This document shows, one piece after another, positions 1-8,826 of a DNA stretch of 64,000 nucleotides. Position 1 is the first letter of the stretch, and each line of letters opens with the position of its first letter. The notes under the pieces are model-generated. The model saw only the letters and a list, made by a program, of their open reading frames with translations. It was not told the DNA's origin and did not search any database. Source of the DNA: Muribaculaceae bacterium (GTDB lineage: Bacteria > Bacteroidota > Bacteroidia > Bacteroidales > Muribaculaceae); assembly GCA_022509125.1 (NCBI GenBank), contig JAFLTU010000002.1:62001-126000 (forward strand), read 5' to 3'. The position numbers were made by a program, and so were the translations under genes.

Positions 1-271
1 CCGGGTCCATATGAAATATAAAGGCCATCCTCTCTTCAATGATGAAAGATATGGAGGAAATGAAATATTGCGTGGCACCACCTTTGCCAAATATCGGCAA
101 TTCGTGGCTAACTGTATGGAGATTTGTCCTAGGCAAGCCCTTCACGCCCGAACTCTTGGCTTCCGTCATCCGGTTAGTGGCCTGGAAATGAATTTCGAAG
201 CTCCTCTTCCCGACGACATGAAGACTCTGATTGAAAAATGGCGTAACTACAGATCAAACGAGGGGACTTGA
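1..271 (+). CDS. RluA-family 23S/tRNA pseudouridine synthase, C-terminal fragment
   Basis: The frame is open from base 2 to the TGA at 269-271, so the true start lies upstream of the window. The first visible residues, RVHMKYKGHPLFNDERYGG, match the segment that follows the catalytic core in the RluA/RluD family, where an arginine-histidine motif precedes 'GHP(L/I)xGDxxYG'. The tail continues with the family's usual 'ALHAxxLxFxHP' motif. These enzymes isomerise uridine to pseudouridine in rRNA or tRNA in the cytoplasm. The catalytic aspartate region is outside the window, so the target (RluC, RluD or TruC type) cannot be assigned. A terminator hairpin follows at 313-333. Confidence 0.85.
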   Translation, partial: RVHMKYKGHPLFNDERYGGNEILRGTTFAKYRQFVANCMEICPRQALHARTLGFRHPVSGLEMNFEAPLPDDMKTLIEKWRNYRSNEGT

Positions 272-312
272 CCCTTTATTCAAAAAAATAAGAAAACCCG
301 GGAAAATGGTCT

Positions 313-333
313 AAAAAGAGGGCCTCTTTTTTT
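313..333 (+). terminator. Rho-independent terminator after the pseudouridine synthase gene
   Basis: An inverted repeat (AAAAAGAGG at 313-321 and CCTCTTTTT at 323-331) runs into T residues. It ends the preceding gene. Its T-tract supplies the TTTG that serves as the -33 element of the next promoter. Confidence 0.6.
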
Positions 334-363
334 GATTAGTTTCATTTAAAAACATTAAATTTG
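331..363 (+). promoter_or_regulatory. Bacteroides-type promoter for the acyltransferase gene
   Basis: TTTG at 331-334 is followed, after exactly 21 bases, by TAAATTTG (TAnnTTTG) at 356-363. This matches the Bacteroidetes primary sigma factor consensus. Transcription would start near 370, which places the upstream TTG (361) before the transcript and supports the ATG at 388 as the gene start. Confidence 0.7.
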
Positions 364-387
364 CCGGATAGTGAATGTCTGCCCCTT

Positions 388-1563
388 ATGAAAGACCAGA
401 ACTACGATTTCAGCGATATAGCCCCATATTCGGATTCAGAATTCCATTCAAGAATGGAAAAGCTCATCAAGGAACCCGGATTTCATCATGTGATAAATTA
501 CACGATGCCACCTCAGGATGTGCCTCCTTTGATTGAGGAACTTCTGAAAATCGATAATACCTATGATTTTCAGCATCAGGTGATGTTCCCATTCCTTGAG
601 ATGCTGGCCAAGACCACAACTTCCGGCATCAGTCTCGGAGGTGTGAAATATTTAAACGCCTCTACAAGCTATACTTTTATCACCAACCATAGAGATATAG
701 TGCTCGATGCTTCTTTTCTCAATCTTGCCTTCCTGAGAAAGGGACTCCCCACTTCGGAAGTGGCCATCGGTAACAATCTCCTGATATTCGACTGGATCAC
801 TGATTTGGTGAGACTAAACAAGAGTTTCATCGTGAAACGCAACACAGGCCTGCGTGAGGGTCTTTTGGCTGCAAAGAAACTTTCGGCTTATATTCATCAT
901 TGCATACTGGATAAGCGCGAGTCGGTTTGGATTGCTCAAAGGGAAGGAAGGTCGAAAGACAGCAGCGACAAGACCCAAGAATCTCTCCTGAAGATGCTTG
1001 CAATGGCCGGCGAGGGGGGATTTATGGATAAACTGAAGGAAATTAACCTTATGCCGGTTTCAATAAGCTATGAATTCGATCCCAACGATTATCTTAAGGC
1101 CCGCGAATTCCTGCTGAAGAAACGCGACCCCGATTTCAAAAAAAGCCAGAGAGACGACCTCTTTTCTATGGAGACGGGACTCTTGCAGTTTAAAGGGAAG
1201 GTGCATTTTCAATTGACTCCGCGCATTAACACCAAGCTCGACGAAATCGGAGAGTTTGGCGACAACAACCGGGCGGCCCATCATGTGGGGTGCCTCATAG
1301 ACCAGGCTATCCATCGGAGCTATATGATTTTCGAGATAAATTATGTGGCCTATGATATCCTTCACGAAACCGACCGATTCAAACATAAATACACCGAAGA
1401 TCAAAAGGAGTCTACAATAAAATATCTTAACGGCCAACTTGACAAAGTAGATCTCAGCGACATCACTCCAGAAGAGCGTGAATATATGTGGCAGATGATG
1501 CTGACAATGTATGCCAATCCCTTGAAAAACAAATTAAAGGCCCTCTTGGGAGGGATCGAGTAA
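388..1563 (+). CDS. PlsC-like glycerolipid acyltransferase
   Basis: The 391-residue product has the acyltransferase signature NHRDIVLDASF (the N-H-x4-D catalytic motif) about 100 residues in. It is followed by a substrate-binding stretch with FIVKRN and by WIAQREGRSKD, which corresponds to the 'EGxRS' block of glycerol-phosphate acyltransferases. The protein probably acylates a glycerolipid or related hydroxyl at the inner membrane. Similar roughly 400-residue proteins are common in Bacteroidetes and usually lack an assigned substrate. The start at ATG 388 is preferred over TTG 361 because the promoter -7 box covers 356-363. The stop overlaps the next start by one base (TAATG), indicating co-translation with the metallophosphoesterase. 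Confidence 0.75.
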   Translation: MKDQNYDFSDIAPYSDSEFHSRMEKLIKEPGFHHVINYTMPPQDVPPLIEELLKIDNTYDFQHQVMFPFLEMLAKTTTSGISLGGVKYLNASTSYTFITNHRDIVLDASFLNLAFLRKGLPTSEVAIGNNLLIFDWITDLVRLNKSFIVKRNTGLREGLLAAKKLSAYIHHCILDKRESVWIAQREGRSKDSSDKTQESLLKMLAMAGEGGFMDKLKEINLMPVSISYEFDPNDYLKAREFLLKKRDPDFKKSQRDDLFSMETGLLQFKGKVHFQLTPRINTKLDEIGEFGDNNRAAHHVGCLIDQAIHRSYMIFEINYVAYDILHETDRFKHKYTEDQKESTIKYLNGQLDKVDLSDITPEEREYMWQMMLTMYANPLKNKLKALLGGIE

Positions 1564-2789
1564 TGAGAATTCCGGCACTATCCATAGTTTTGCTGTTTCT
1601 TTTTCCGATCCTGATAGACTTCTATATCAGTCTCGACATCCGACAGATGTGGCGTCGCCGCGGGCAATGGATTTATTGGGCCACTTGCCTTTTCTGCTAC
1701 GCTCTTTTAATAGTCACAATAAGCCTGCCTCGAAGGGATGCAGAAACGGGCATTTCGGCAGTGATGTGGATGCTCTTCACTTATCTTACAATTTATGTAG
1801 GAAAAGTGCTTTATTCCCTATGCTCGCTCTTCGGAAGATTCTTCCGGTTATCTTTGAGGATTAAATGGACGTCATATCCATCACGTTGGGTTGGATTGAT
1901 CCTTGGCCTCTCTTTCATGGGGATTATGTGGATTGGAGCCGGGTATACTCGACATCACATTATGGTGGAAGAGGAGGATTTCTATTCGTCCCGGCTTCCT
2001 GAAAATTTTAACGGCTACAGAATAGTTCAACTGAGTGATCTTCATGTGGGAACTTGGGGCAAAGACCCAGCTTTTCTTCAGACGCTTGTCGACACTGTTA
2101 ATTCTCTCCATCCCGATCTAATAGTGTTTACAGGAGATTTAGTAAATCGTCAGAGTAGCGAACTGGCTCCTTTCACAAGTGTCCTATCTCAGCTTCAGGC
2201 ACGCGACGGAGTCTATTCCATTCTTGGGAACCATGATTATGGAGACTATGTGGATTGGCCTTCGCCTGCGGAAAAGGAAAAAAATCTTCTTCAACTTAAG
2301 GAATATCAACGCAAAATGGGCTGGAAGATGCTCAACAACGAAAATGTTGTCATTCGTAACGGCTCGGATAGTATTCTTCTTATTGGGGTGGAAAATTGGG
2401 GGGAACCTCCTTTCCCGAAATATGGCGATCTGGATCTTGCTCTCTCTCCGGATTCAAAGGCTTCGAATCATCAAAACGACAGCACATTTAAACTTCTTTT
2501 GAGCCACAATCCGGAACACTGGAATCAGGAAGTGTCTAAAAACACCAATATAGATTTGACTCTGTCGGGCCATACCCACGGCATGCAGGCTATGGTGAGA
2601 TCAGGAAATTGGAAATGGTCGCCGGCCCAATTCCGCTATGAACAGTGGGGAGGTCGTTACGACAGAGAGAATATCAATGGCGAACCCACGGCTATCTATG
2701 TCAATATAGGTTCCGGAGCGGTTGGAATGCCTGCTCGCCTTCTGTCGGCCTATCCGGAGGTGACCCTTATTACTCTTTTCTCTGAATAA
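1563..2789 (+). CDS. Membrane-anchored metallophosphoesterase (YkuE/YaeI-like)
   Basis: The 408-residue protein begins with three or four hydrophobic segments (about residues 5-135). A calcineurin-like phosphoesterase domain follows. Its metal-binding motifs are visible in order: QLSDLHVG, FTGDLVNR, LGNHDYGD, LLSHNPE and LSGHTHGMQ. Such enzymes use two metal ions to hydrolyse phosphoesters. YkuE/YaeI relatives have been linked to envelope lipid or UDP-sugar pyrophosphate substrates, but the substrate here is unknown. The ATG at 1563 is chosen because it couples to the upstream stop. The long in-frame extension back to 1488 lies inside the acyltransferase gene. folK begins directly after the stop. 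Confidence 0.8.
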   Translation: MRIPALSIVLLFLFPILIDFYISLDIRQMWRRRGQWIYWATCLFCYALLIVTISLPRRDAETGISAVMWMLFTYLTIYVGKVLYSLCSLFGRFFRLSLRIKWTSYPSRWVGLILGLSFMGIMWIGAGYTRHHIMVEEEDFYSSRLPENFNGYRIVQLSDLHVGTWGKDPAFLQTLVDTVNSLHPDLIVFTGDLVNRQSSELAPFTSVLSQLQARDGVYSILGNHDYGDYVDWPSPAEKEKNLLQLKEYQRKMGWKMLNNENVVIRNGSDSILLIGVENWGEPPFPKYGDLDLALSPDSKASNHQNDSTFKLLLSHNPEHWNQEVSKNTNIDLTLSGHTHGMQAMVRSGNWKWSPAQFRYEQWGGRYDRENINGEPTAIYVNIGSGAVGMPARLLSAYPEVTLITLFSE

Positions 2790-3158
2790 ATGGTTAATGT
2801 TGTAATATCCATAGGCTCTAATTGTGGCGATCGCTATAAAAATGTAGAGACGGCTTTGGAATGGCTTAAGTCGATTCTTATAGAAGTCCAATGTTCAGAA
2901 ATATACGAGACTCCCTGTGCTTTAAAAAGCGGAAGTCCTTATGTGAATGCCGTCTTGAAGGGCGTCTATCAAGGCCTCGGATATGATCTTGAGGAGAGAC
3001 TGAAGGAAAAAGAACACCAAATGGGCCGCAACGTCGAATGTAGGAAAAGGGGAGAGGTGCCTGTAGATATCGATATTGTGGTGATGGATGGAGAAGTGGT
3101 CAAAGAATGGGACTTCCGGCAGAAATTCTTTCAGATCGGCTACATCCAAATCTCATAA
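2790..3158 (+). CDS. folK: 2-amino-4-hydroxy-6-hydroxymethyldihydropteridine pyrophosphokinase
   Basis: The 122-residue product shows the HPPK N-terminus (VISIGSNCGDRYKNVETA), the YETP segment and the C-terminal VPVDIDIVVMDG block that carries the paired catalytic aspartates. HPPK transfers pyrophosphate from ATP to the pterin alcohol in folate synthesis. The protein is shorter than the usual 155-165 residues, and the 'RWGPR' loop is reduced to RKRGE. Similar short forms occur in Bacteroidetes, so it is probably active. It starts on the base after the preceding stop and converges on the permease gene six bases further on. Confidence 0.75.
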   Translation: MVNVVISIGSNCGDRYKNVETALEWLKSILIEVQCSEIYETPCALKSGSPYVNAVLKGVYQGLGYDLEERLKEKEHQMGRNVECRKRGEVPVDIDIVVMDGEVVKEWDFRQKFFQIGYIQIS

Positions 3159-3164
3159 AGGGAA

Positions 3165-4316
3165 TCAATATTTGGAGGCTCTATAATAAAGGAAAAGGCC
3201 TATCAGTAGATAAATCACATTCGGGATCTCCATTGCAATAAAGGGAGTTGTGGCTCCCGAGATTGCAAAAGAGCTGGTCACAGATGAAAAGAGGATATAG
3301 CTGAAGCTCAGAGCGAGACCCACTCCGATATTGAATCCCATCCCTCCTTTAACTTTCCTTGAGGAAAGTGACATCCCGATTAGAGTCAGGATAAATGCTG
3401 CGGCTATTGACGCTATGCGTCTCTCTTTTTCAATTTCGAAGGCTTTGATATTTGCTACCCCCCTCATTTTCTGCTTTTCTATATATTCAGTCAGTTGAGG
3501 AGTAGTCAGAGTCTCCTCATCGTTTGCTGATATCATGAAGTCACGAGGTTCGAAAGGGATTATTGTGTCCATTGTGCGGCCATGCACGATTGTTTCGTCC
3601 ATGCCGTCGAAAGTGCGAGTCATGTAGTCATTTAGAATCCAATGATACATGCGAGTGGTGTCGTAGCGGGCGGTATTGGCAGTGGTGCGTGAGATAAGAC
3701 GCTTGCCATCGAATTGATAAAGGGAAAAACGGTAGCCGGTTTTATTTTTGTCTTCAAACCTTCCGAAATAGGCAACGACGTCGGGAGTGATTTTAAGCTG
3801 GATATTGGTGTTTTGCTCCACCTTCTTGTTTCTGACGTATTTGTTAGTATAGTCGATACGCTTTTGATTTGTGGGAGGCACGAGATAGTTGGTGGCCGCG
3901 AAACTGAGTAAAGCAATGATAGCCGCTCCAATCATATAGGGCCTCAAAAGCCTATGGAAGCTCACTCCACTCGAAAGAATTGCGATGATTTCCGAGTTTG
4001 AAGCCAATTTTGTGGTGAAGAAAATCACCGATATAAAGACAAAGAGAGGGGTGAGTTGAAGAGCGAAATAGGGAAGGAAGGAAAGGAAATAATCGAAGAT
4101 TGTCTCTTCAATGGGGGCTGTCAGGAATGCATCGAGTTTTTCCGTGACGTCAAACATTGCGATGATAGCCAGAAAGAGGATCGTGGCCAGAAAAAATGTG
4201 CCGAGGAATTTTTTTAATATATAAAAATCGAGGATATAGAGTCTGAAAGGATTTTCCAGTCTCCATTTAGGAAGTTTGCGAGAGAGCAGTTTAATATTGA
4301 TAAAGGCCTTAGTCAT
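3165..4316 (-). CDS. LptF/LptG (YjgP/YjgQ) family permease
   Basis: The 383-residue protein has the LptF/G layout. Two or three membrane helices come first (about residues 25-150, including LYILDFYILKKFLGTFF). A soluble beta-jellyroll-type periplasmic region with little hydrophobicity follows (about 150-300), then three C-terminal helices beginning near IAAAFILTLIGMSL. LptF and LptG pair in the inner membrane with the ATPase LptB to extract lipopolysaccharide and pass it to LptC. Which of the two this is cannot be decided here. The first four bases overlap the end of tgt, so the two genes are coupled. The LPS translocon partner LptD is encoded at 60183-63158. Confidence 0.85.
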   Translation of the reverse strand: MTKAFINIKLLSRKLPKWRLENPFRLYILDFYILKKFLGTFFLATILFLAIIAMFDVTEKLDAFLTAPIEETIFDYFLSFLPYFALQLTPLFVFISVIFFTTKLASNSEIIAILSSGVSFHRLLRPYMIGAAIIALLSFAATNYLVPPTNQKRIDYTNKYVRNKKVEQNTNIQLKITPDVVAYFGRFEDKNKTGYRFSLYQFDGKRLISRTTANTARYDTTRMYHWILNDYMTRTFDGMDETIVHGRTMDTIIPFEPRDFMISANDEETLTTPQLTEYIEKQKMRGVANIKAFEIEKERRIASIAAAFILTLIGMSLSSRKVKGGMGFNIGVGLALSFSYILFSSVTSSFAISGATTPFIAMEIPNVIYLLIGLFLYYRASKY

Positions 4317-5443
4317 AGTCTGCGACTCAACGTCACGATCATTTCCTCTTTCCAGTCTTTGAAATCTCCGTGGATAATGTGTTTTCTGGCCATTCTGACG
4401 AGCCTTAGATAAAACCCGAGGTTATGAATCGAAGCGATGTGCATAGCAAGAAGCTCGCCGCTAACGAAAAGATGGCGCAGGTAGGCCTTTGAATAAGCAT
4501 GGTCCACCCATGTTTCTCCTTCAGGGTCTAGTTCCGAGAAATCGTCAGCCCATTTAAGGTTTTTCATATTCATTATGCCCTTGGCTGTGAAGAGCATCCC
4601 GTTGCGTCCGTTTCTTGTGGGCATGACGCAATCCATCATGTCAATACCACGGTCTATTGCTTCAAGGATATTAACCGGAGTTCCCACTCCCATAAGATAA
4701 CGAGGTTTGTCTTCCGGAAGTATATCGTTGACAATTTCTATCATCTCATACATTTTCTCTGCCGGTTCTCCCACAGCGAGACCTCCTATAGCATTTCCTT
4801 CGGCGCCGAGGCCTGCAACGTGGGCCGCGGCCTCCTTTCGGAGATCTGGATAAACGCATCCCTGCACAATTGGGAAGAATGCCTGAGAATGACCATAAAG
4901 GGGTGTGGTTTCATTGAAATGTTTCCATCCTCTTTCGAGCCAGCCTTTAGTGAGGTCTAAAGATTTGCGGGCATAAGAATAATCCGAAGTTCCGGGAGGA
5001 CACTCGTCTAAAGCCATCATTATGTCTGAGCCGATGATTCTCTGAGTGTCTACCACGTTTTCAGGAGTGAACAGGTGTCTCGACCCGTCGATATGGCTTT
5101 GGAACTTTGCGCCCTCTTCGCTAAGTTTGCGGCATCCGGCAAGGGAAAAGACTTGAAACCCTCCTGAATCAGTTAGAATAGGACGGTCCCATCCCATGAA
5201 TTGATGAAGTCCTCCCGCTTTCCCAAGGATTTCAAGGCCCGGACGTAGATAAAGGTGATAGGTGTTGCCCAAAATTATTTTCGCATCTATATCCTCTTTG
5301 AGCTCCCGTTGATGGATTCCTTTAACGCTACCTACCGTGCCTACCGGCATAAAAATGGGCGTGGGGATAGTGCCATGGTCTGTCTTTATTTCTCCGGCTC
5401 TAGCCTGACTATGGGGACAAGTAGCCTCTATCTTAAATTCCAT
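4313..5443 (-). CDS. tgt: Queuine/preQ1 tRNA-ribosyltransferase
   Basis: The 376-residue product carries the TGT core: LTDSGGFQVFSL, ALDECPPG, VQGCVYPDLRKEAA, GGLAVGEP, YLMGVGTP and DCVMPTRNGRNG (the nucleophile aspartate lies in the D-C-V-M-P-T-R segment). It exchanges guanine-34 of GU(N) tRNAs for preQ1. The C-terminal zinc site of classical TGTs (CxCxxC plus a distal histidine) is not intact. The expected cysteines fall in ELDPEGETWVDHAYSKAY, which has none, although the SIHNLGFYL segment with the fourth ligand remains. I recall other Bacteroidetes TGTs lacking these cysteines, so this is probably a lineage trait rather than decay. The gene is coupled to the downstream LptF/G permease. Confidence 0.93.
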   Translation of the reverse strand: MEFKIEATCPHSQARAGEIKTDHGTIPTPIFMPVGTVGSVKGIHQRELKEDIDAKIILGNTYHLYLRPGLEILGKAGGLHQFMGWDRPILTDSGGFQVFSLAGCRKLSEEGAKFQSHIDGSRHLFTPENVVDTQRIIGSDIMMALDECPPGTSDYSYARKSLDLTKGWLERGWKHFNETTPLYGHSQAFFPIVQGCVYPDLRKEAAAHVAGLGAEGNAIGGLAVGEPAEKMYEMIEIVNDILPEDKPRYLMGVGTPVNILEAIDRGIDMMDCVMPTRNGRNGMLFTAKGIMNMKNLKWADDFSELDPEGETWVDHAYSKAYLRHLFVSGELLAMHIASIHNLGFYLRLVRMARKHIIHGDFKDWKEEMIVTLSRRL

Positions 5444-5470
5444 CTATTTTCTTTGTAAAGTTTTGAGTAT

Positions 5471-5506
5471 AAAGTTGCAGTTATAGATACTACTGATTTC
5501 AACTTT
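5471..5506 (-). terminator. Hairpin between the envelope operon and tgt
   Basis: AAAGTTG (5471-5477) pairs with CAACTTT (5500-5506), and CAGT (5478-5481) pairs with ACTG (5492-5495) inside it. It lies just past the stop of the transglutaminase-like gene and could end the five-gene minus-strand transcript. There is no good T-run, so it may only be a stabilising stem. Confidence 0.4.
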
Positions 5507-5517
5507 CAACTCCATCA

Positions 5518-7218
5518 TCACTTCCCATAAGTGTAGTCGACTTCGGGTTTGACATTGAGATAGGAGGGCATCACCATTCCTGTTGAAGCTCCGATGTAGG
5601 TGGGGTCGGAGATATAGAAGGTTTTTCCATTGGTTTGGTAAGATACACCACCCTTGGGATTTTTAAGAGTCACAGTGGCAGCCTCATGTCCGGGGAATGA
5701 AACCAATTGCGCATCCCTTCCAAGCGCATTATATAGAAAATAAGTATAGAAGATTGCTCTGTCTTCGCAATCATTTTTAGGATAGAAGAGAGTCTCCTCA
5801 AGGAAATATGGTTTCTCGAAACCATGGTAGTTGTCGTCAGTGGCATATTGGAAGGCATTTTGAGTGAAATGGAGAAGTGCCTCCACCCCTTCGTCGCCCT
5901 CCATTCCTCCCAATTGGTTTTTCACTTGTTCAACAAGATTTTTACGCAATTCCGGCTGAAGGTTAGATTTGGCATAATCTTCAATCGGCATTTGGGGATA
6001 ACGATAGAGAATAGGGATTAGGTTTTCGTTCATCTCTCCGGTGAGATGGAGCGGGCCATACTCGAGGTCAAATTTTTTTGGTTTCACCGGCAGATTTAAT
6101 TCTCCCACCACAAGGTCGAACGAGTTGCCGGTATCTACATCGGATGGAAGTTGACAGGTCATCACTTTTTCCTGGAAAATCGAAGAGACATCCTTCCCTT
6201 CCGGGGGGAAGATATAAAATCTCTTTCCCTGGAGAGACAAATAGCTTTTGCCATAAACTGTTTGTTTGAATGGCATCAAAACAAGAGGGGTTCCTTTTGT
6301 TGTGACAGCGATTCGGGCATCGTAACCAAGATTGACGAGCAAGTAATGAAGAAGCGACATTCTTGATGACTCGGCTGCCTTGGGAAACTTTGAATTGACG
6401 TAGCTCTCCAAATATTTATAAGTCAGATAGTCATTTAGACCTATATTCTTTACTTGTTTCTTTATAGAAGGTATGAGTTTTTCCGCCACTTTGTCTGCCT
6501 CCAGATTTTTCCATTGGTTAGAGAAATCAGAAGGATTTGCGAGGCTTGTGGCAATATTAAAATTAAAATCCTGGATCTCAGCCGGCACATCGTAGAATGC
6601 GAATTGGAAATTGTTTTTCCCGGCAGAAGGGAAAGAGGGAGTTGCAGGAGTTTTAGGAGTTGTGGGAGTTTTAGGAGTTGTGGGAGTACTGGGTTTTGGT
6701 TCGGGTTTTACTTCCGGTTTTGGTTCGGGCTTCACTTCCGGTTTTGGTTCGGGCTTTACTTCCGGCTTGGGTTCAGGCTTTACTTCCGGCTTGGGTTCAG
6801 GCTTTACTTCCGGCTTGGGCTCGGGCTTTACTTCCGGTTTTGGTTCAGGCTTTACTTCCGGCTTTGGTTCGGGTTTCACTTCAGCTACAGGCTCTTCCTC
6901 CTTGATCTCGGGTTTGGAGGGGAACTTGGGCACATAAGGAGTGTCGACTGTTGGAGCCTCCTCCGGTTTTGGAGTCTCGTCGCGTTTAAGGCCGTTAAGG
7001 CTTTCATATTCGTGCCATTCTCCATTTAGAAAATCGGCGTAATGATCAAGGATTATCTGTCGGAACTGGTTGTAGTTGCCATGAATCCTATTTCGGAATT
7101 CCTCAAATGATTCTCGGTTTTGAGAAGAAGCCGGTGAAGTGGTTTGAGCATTAAGGTTTAATGTCAGTATAGATATGCCTGCAAAAAGCGTGGCGAATTT
7201 TTTCATGATGATGTTCAT
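5518..7218 (-). CDS. Secreted transglutaminase-like protein with a KPEPKPEV repeat
   Basis: This 566-residue protein starts with a signal peptide ([21 protein letters not shown], from the second methionine). A charged region of about 75 residues, eight tandem KPEPKPEV units and a TTPKTP-rich linker follow. The C-terminal half holds a transglutaminase-like fold: Cys484 in NDCEDRA, His511 in PGHEAA and Asp538 in ISDPTYIG form a plausible Cys-His-Asp triad. Such domains can be proteases, peptide ligases or crosslinkers, and the reaction here is not known. The proline/lysine repeat probably spans the periplasm or cell wall. It is the last gene of the operon 13562 to 5518. The initiating methionine could be 7218 or 7206; the latter gives the neater signal peptide. 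Confidence 0.7.
   Translation of the reverse strand: MNIIMKKFATLFAGISILTLNLNAQTTSPASSQNRESFEEFRNRIHGNYNQFRQIILDHYADFLNGEWHEYESLNGLKRDETPKPEEAPTVDTPYVPKFPSKPEIKEEEPVAEVKPEPKPEVKPEPKPEVKPEPKPEVKPEPKPEVKPEPKPEVKPEPKPEVKPEPKPEVKPEPKPSTPTTPKTPTTPKTPATPSFPSAGKNNFQFAFYDVPAEIQDFNFNIATSLANPSDFSNQWKNLEADKVAEKLIPSIKKQVKNIGLNDYLTYKYLESYVNSKFPKAAESSRMSLLHYLLVNLGYDARIAVTTKGTPLVLMPFKQTVYGKSYLSLQGKRFYIFPPEGKDVSSIFQEKVMTCQLPSDVDTGNSFDLVVGELNLPVKPKKFDLEYGPLHLTGEMNENLIPILYRYPQMPIEDYAKSNLQPELRKNLVEQVKNQLGGMEGDEGVEALLHFTQNAFQYATDDNYHGFEKPYFLEETLFYPKNDCEDRAIFYTYFLYNALGRDAQLVSFPGHEAATVTLKNPKGGVSYQTNGKTFYISDPTYIGASTGMVMPSYLNVKPEVDYTYGK
6692..6883 (-). repeat. Eight 24-base tandem repeats encoding KPEPKPEV
   Basis: Eight consecutive 24-base units, differing at a few mostly synonymous positions, lie in frame within the transglutaminase-like gene. 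A shorter repetitive stretch encoding TTPKTP lies beside them (about 6651-6690). The copy number could vary by slippage or recombination. On the plus strand the repeats create long artificial open frames. Confidence 0.95.
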
Positions 7219-7271
7219 TTAATTGGTTCCCCGACGGCTCGCAAAAGCCTTCGGGGATAAATAATTTTGGA

Positions 7272-7898
7272 TTATTCGTCAAATCCTTGTCTTACGAAGT
7301 CTGAGATCTTGTCGGCATGTTCGGCTGCAATCTGGCTCTCTTTCATAGCATCCTCGAGCGCACGCAAACGAGCCTTTCGTGCTGCGTTTTCTTCCACGAT
7401 GAAATATGTGCGTATTTCATAAGAACCGTCGCCGTTGTCTTTCATGATAGTGAATGAGGGTTGCATCTCATTACGGATTTCTCTTTCCACGAGACGTTCG
7501 TATGCTGCGAAAAAGTTTTCGAATTCTCCATCAGTAGAGGCTCCATTAGCGCTCATATCTGAAATCACACGTCCCTGGAGAGTGCTGCCTGCCTCTTGTC
7601 CATAGGTCACCACTGCATTATTGATGGCCATTTGCTTGCCGGTGTTGATAGATTTTGTGCGTGTGGAGACTCCCTCAACTTCGTGTCCGTTGGGTCCGAG
7701 TTTGCCGAGGTTGTCATAATGTTCGAGAAGCACGAGCTCTAAAGTTTTGCTCCCGAGAGGTTTCCATCCCTCTTTCTTGTATTCTTTGAGTTTCTCTTTG
7801 TAAGCTTTCTCGCGAGCTTTCTCCAGCGGGGTTTTCGCGGAAGCTGCTGCAGGCATCAAAAATGCCAGTGCCAGAAGGGCATAAACTAACTTTTTCAT
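7272..7898 (-). CDS. Small secreted protein of the caspase/transglutaminase operon
   Basis: The 208-residue protein has a clear signal peptide (MKKLVYALLALAFLMPAAASA). A lysine-rich segment (about residues 22-45) and a compact alpha/beta domain of unknown family follow. The middle part (GKQMAINNAVVTYGQ, then a variable loop and SFTIMKDNGDGSYEIRTYFIVEE) loosely recalls the LPP20/FlgT-type fold found in envelope proteins. That similarity is by eye only. It sits between the DUF4384 gene (40-base gap) and the transglutaminase-like gene (53-base gap), so it is probably a periplasmic or outer-membrane partner of that system. I do not recognise a specific function. Confidence 0.6.
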   Translation of the reverse strand: MKKLVYALLALAFLMPAAASAKTPLEKAREKAYKEKLKEYKKEGWKPLGSKTLELVLLEHYDNLGKLGPNGHEVEGVSTRTKSINTGKQMAINNAVVTYGQEAGSTLQGRVISDMSANGASTDGEFENFFAAYERLVEREIRNEMQPSFTIMKDNGDGSYEIRTYFIVEENAARKARLRALEDAMKESQIAAEHADKISDFVRQGFDE

Positions 7899-7938
7899 TT
7901 TAGTATTAATTGTTTGGTTTTTTATTTGCTTAATTTTT

Positions 7939-8826
7939 TCAACGGGAAGGCTGAATGATGAGGTTCATAGCCTTTACTCCCATCTTTGGATCATTTTTAC
8001 GTGTTTTCACGAGCCATTTTGAAAACTCTTCGGCATTCATATAGTGGAGTTCTCCGGGGTTGCGGTTCATCACAGGGGAGGAAAATTGCATTGGAGAGAA
8101 AAGCACATAAACGCGATTATATTCCGTGTTATATTCAGCTGTCAATACAAGTTCGTCCACTATTTCCCCTTTCATTCCGTCGCGTGGACTGAAGAAAACA
8201 TATCTCTCACCTTTTTTTACCGGGACTCTCGATTTTTGGTCGGAGACATAGGGGAGAAGTTGAAACACCTGCTTTTGCTCGTCTTCGAGAAAGACAGCGA
8301 GATAACCATCTTCGCCTCCCTGAAAATCGAGAAACATTGCATCGCCGTTTTTGAAATTTATGTCGGCGTTGCGTGAATCGGTGCCGTTTCGGAGCACTTG
8401 AGAATTGAATTGGGCTGCTTCGTTGTCGATGGCCTTAGCTTTACCTTTTATAACACATGTGACGATAAGGTTCTGATTGGCATCACGGTCGTAGGTATAG
8501 ACAGGATCTCCATCATCGGCAACCCATTCTCCCCTAACTTCTGTTGACGACAGAGAGAGGAAATCATTTTTTTCACGGTTGCCTTGCACCCGGTCGGCCT
8601 GCAGAATGTCTTGTGAGACGATAGTCCCGAACTTCTTTGCGAGGGCATCGACTCTGGCTTGTTCGAGGGCCAGACGTTCACACTCGATCTTGGAGTGGGT
8701 GCCATCATCGTAGAAAGTCGATTCTCCCTTCACTGAGACGATATCGGCCGCTAAAGAGGGTAAGACCCAAACCATGGTGACCCATATCATCAAAGAGGTT
8801 CGTTTGAAGAAGAGGTTAAGTTTCAT
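7939..8826 (-). CDS. Secreted DUF4384-domain protein
   Basis: The 295-residue protein begins with a signal peptide or N-terminal anchor (residues 1-27, ending SLAA). Residues about 28-135 form an LPP20-like region with the ALEQARVDALAKKFG motif. Residues 150-240 match DUF4384 in character (GDAMFLDFQGGEDGYLAVF, then QVFQLLPY), a module often encoded beside or fused to caspase-like peptidases. It overlaps the caspase gene by four bases (start within the caspase stop), indicating coupled translation. A role as an envelope-located partner or adaptor of the protease is an inference from this pairing. Confidence 0.7.
   Translation of the reverse strand: MKLNLFFKRTSLMIWVTMVWVLPSLAADIVSVKGESTFYDDGTHSKIECERLALEQARVDALAKKFGTIVSQDILQADRVQGNREKNDFLSLSSTEVRGEWVADDGDPVYTYDRDANQNLIVTCVIKGKAKAIDNEAAQFNSQVLRNGTDSRNADINFKNGDAMFLDFQGGEDGYLAVFLEDEQKQVFQLLPYVSDQKSRVPVKKGERYVFFSPRDGMKGEIVDELVLTAEYNTEYNRVYVLFSPMQFSSPVMNRNPGELHYMNAEEFSKWLVKTRKNDPKMGVKAMNLIIQPSR

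Noticed and set aside
6692-6883. Possible CRISPR array
   Set aside because: The units are direct tandem repeats without spacers and encode a continuous peptide.
6454-7029. Long plus-strand frames rich in FGSGF or LYFRLGF-type repeats
   Set aside because: They are mirror images of the 24-base KPEPKPEV repeat in the transglutaminase-like gene on the minus strand, with no start context or domain.
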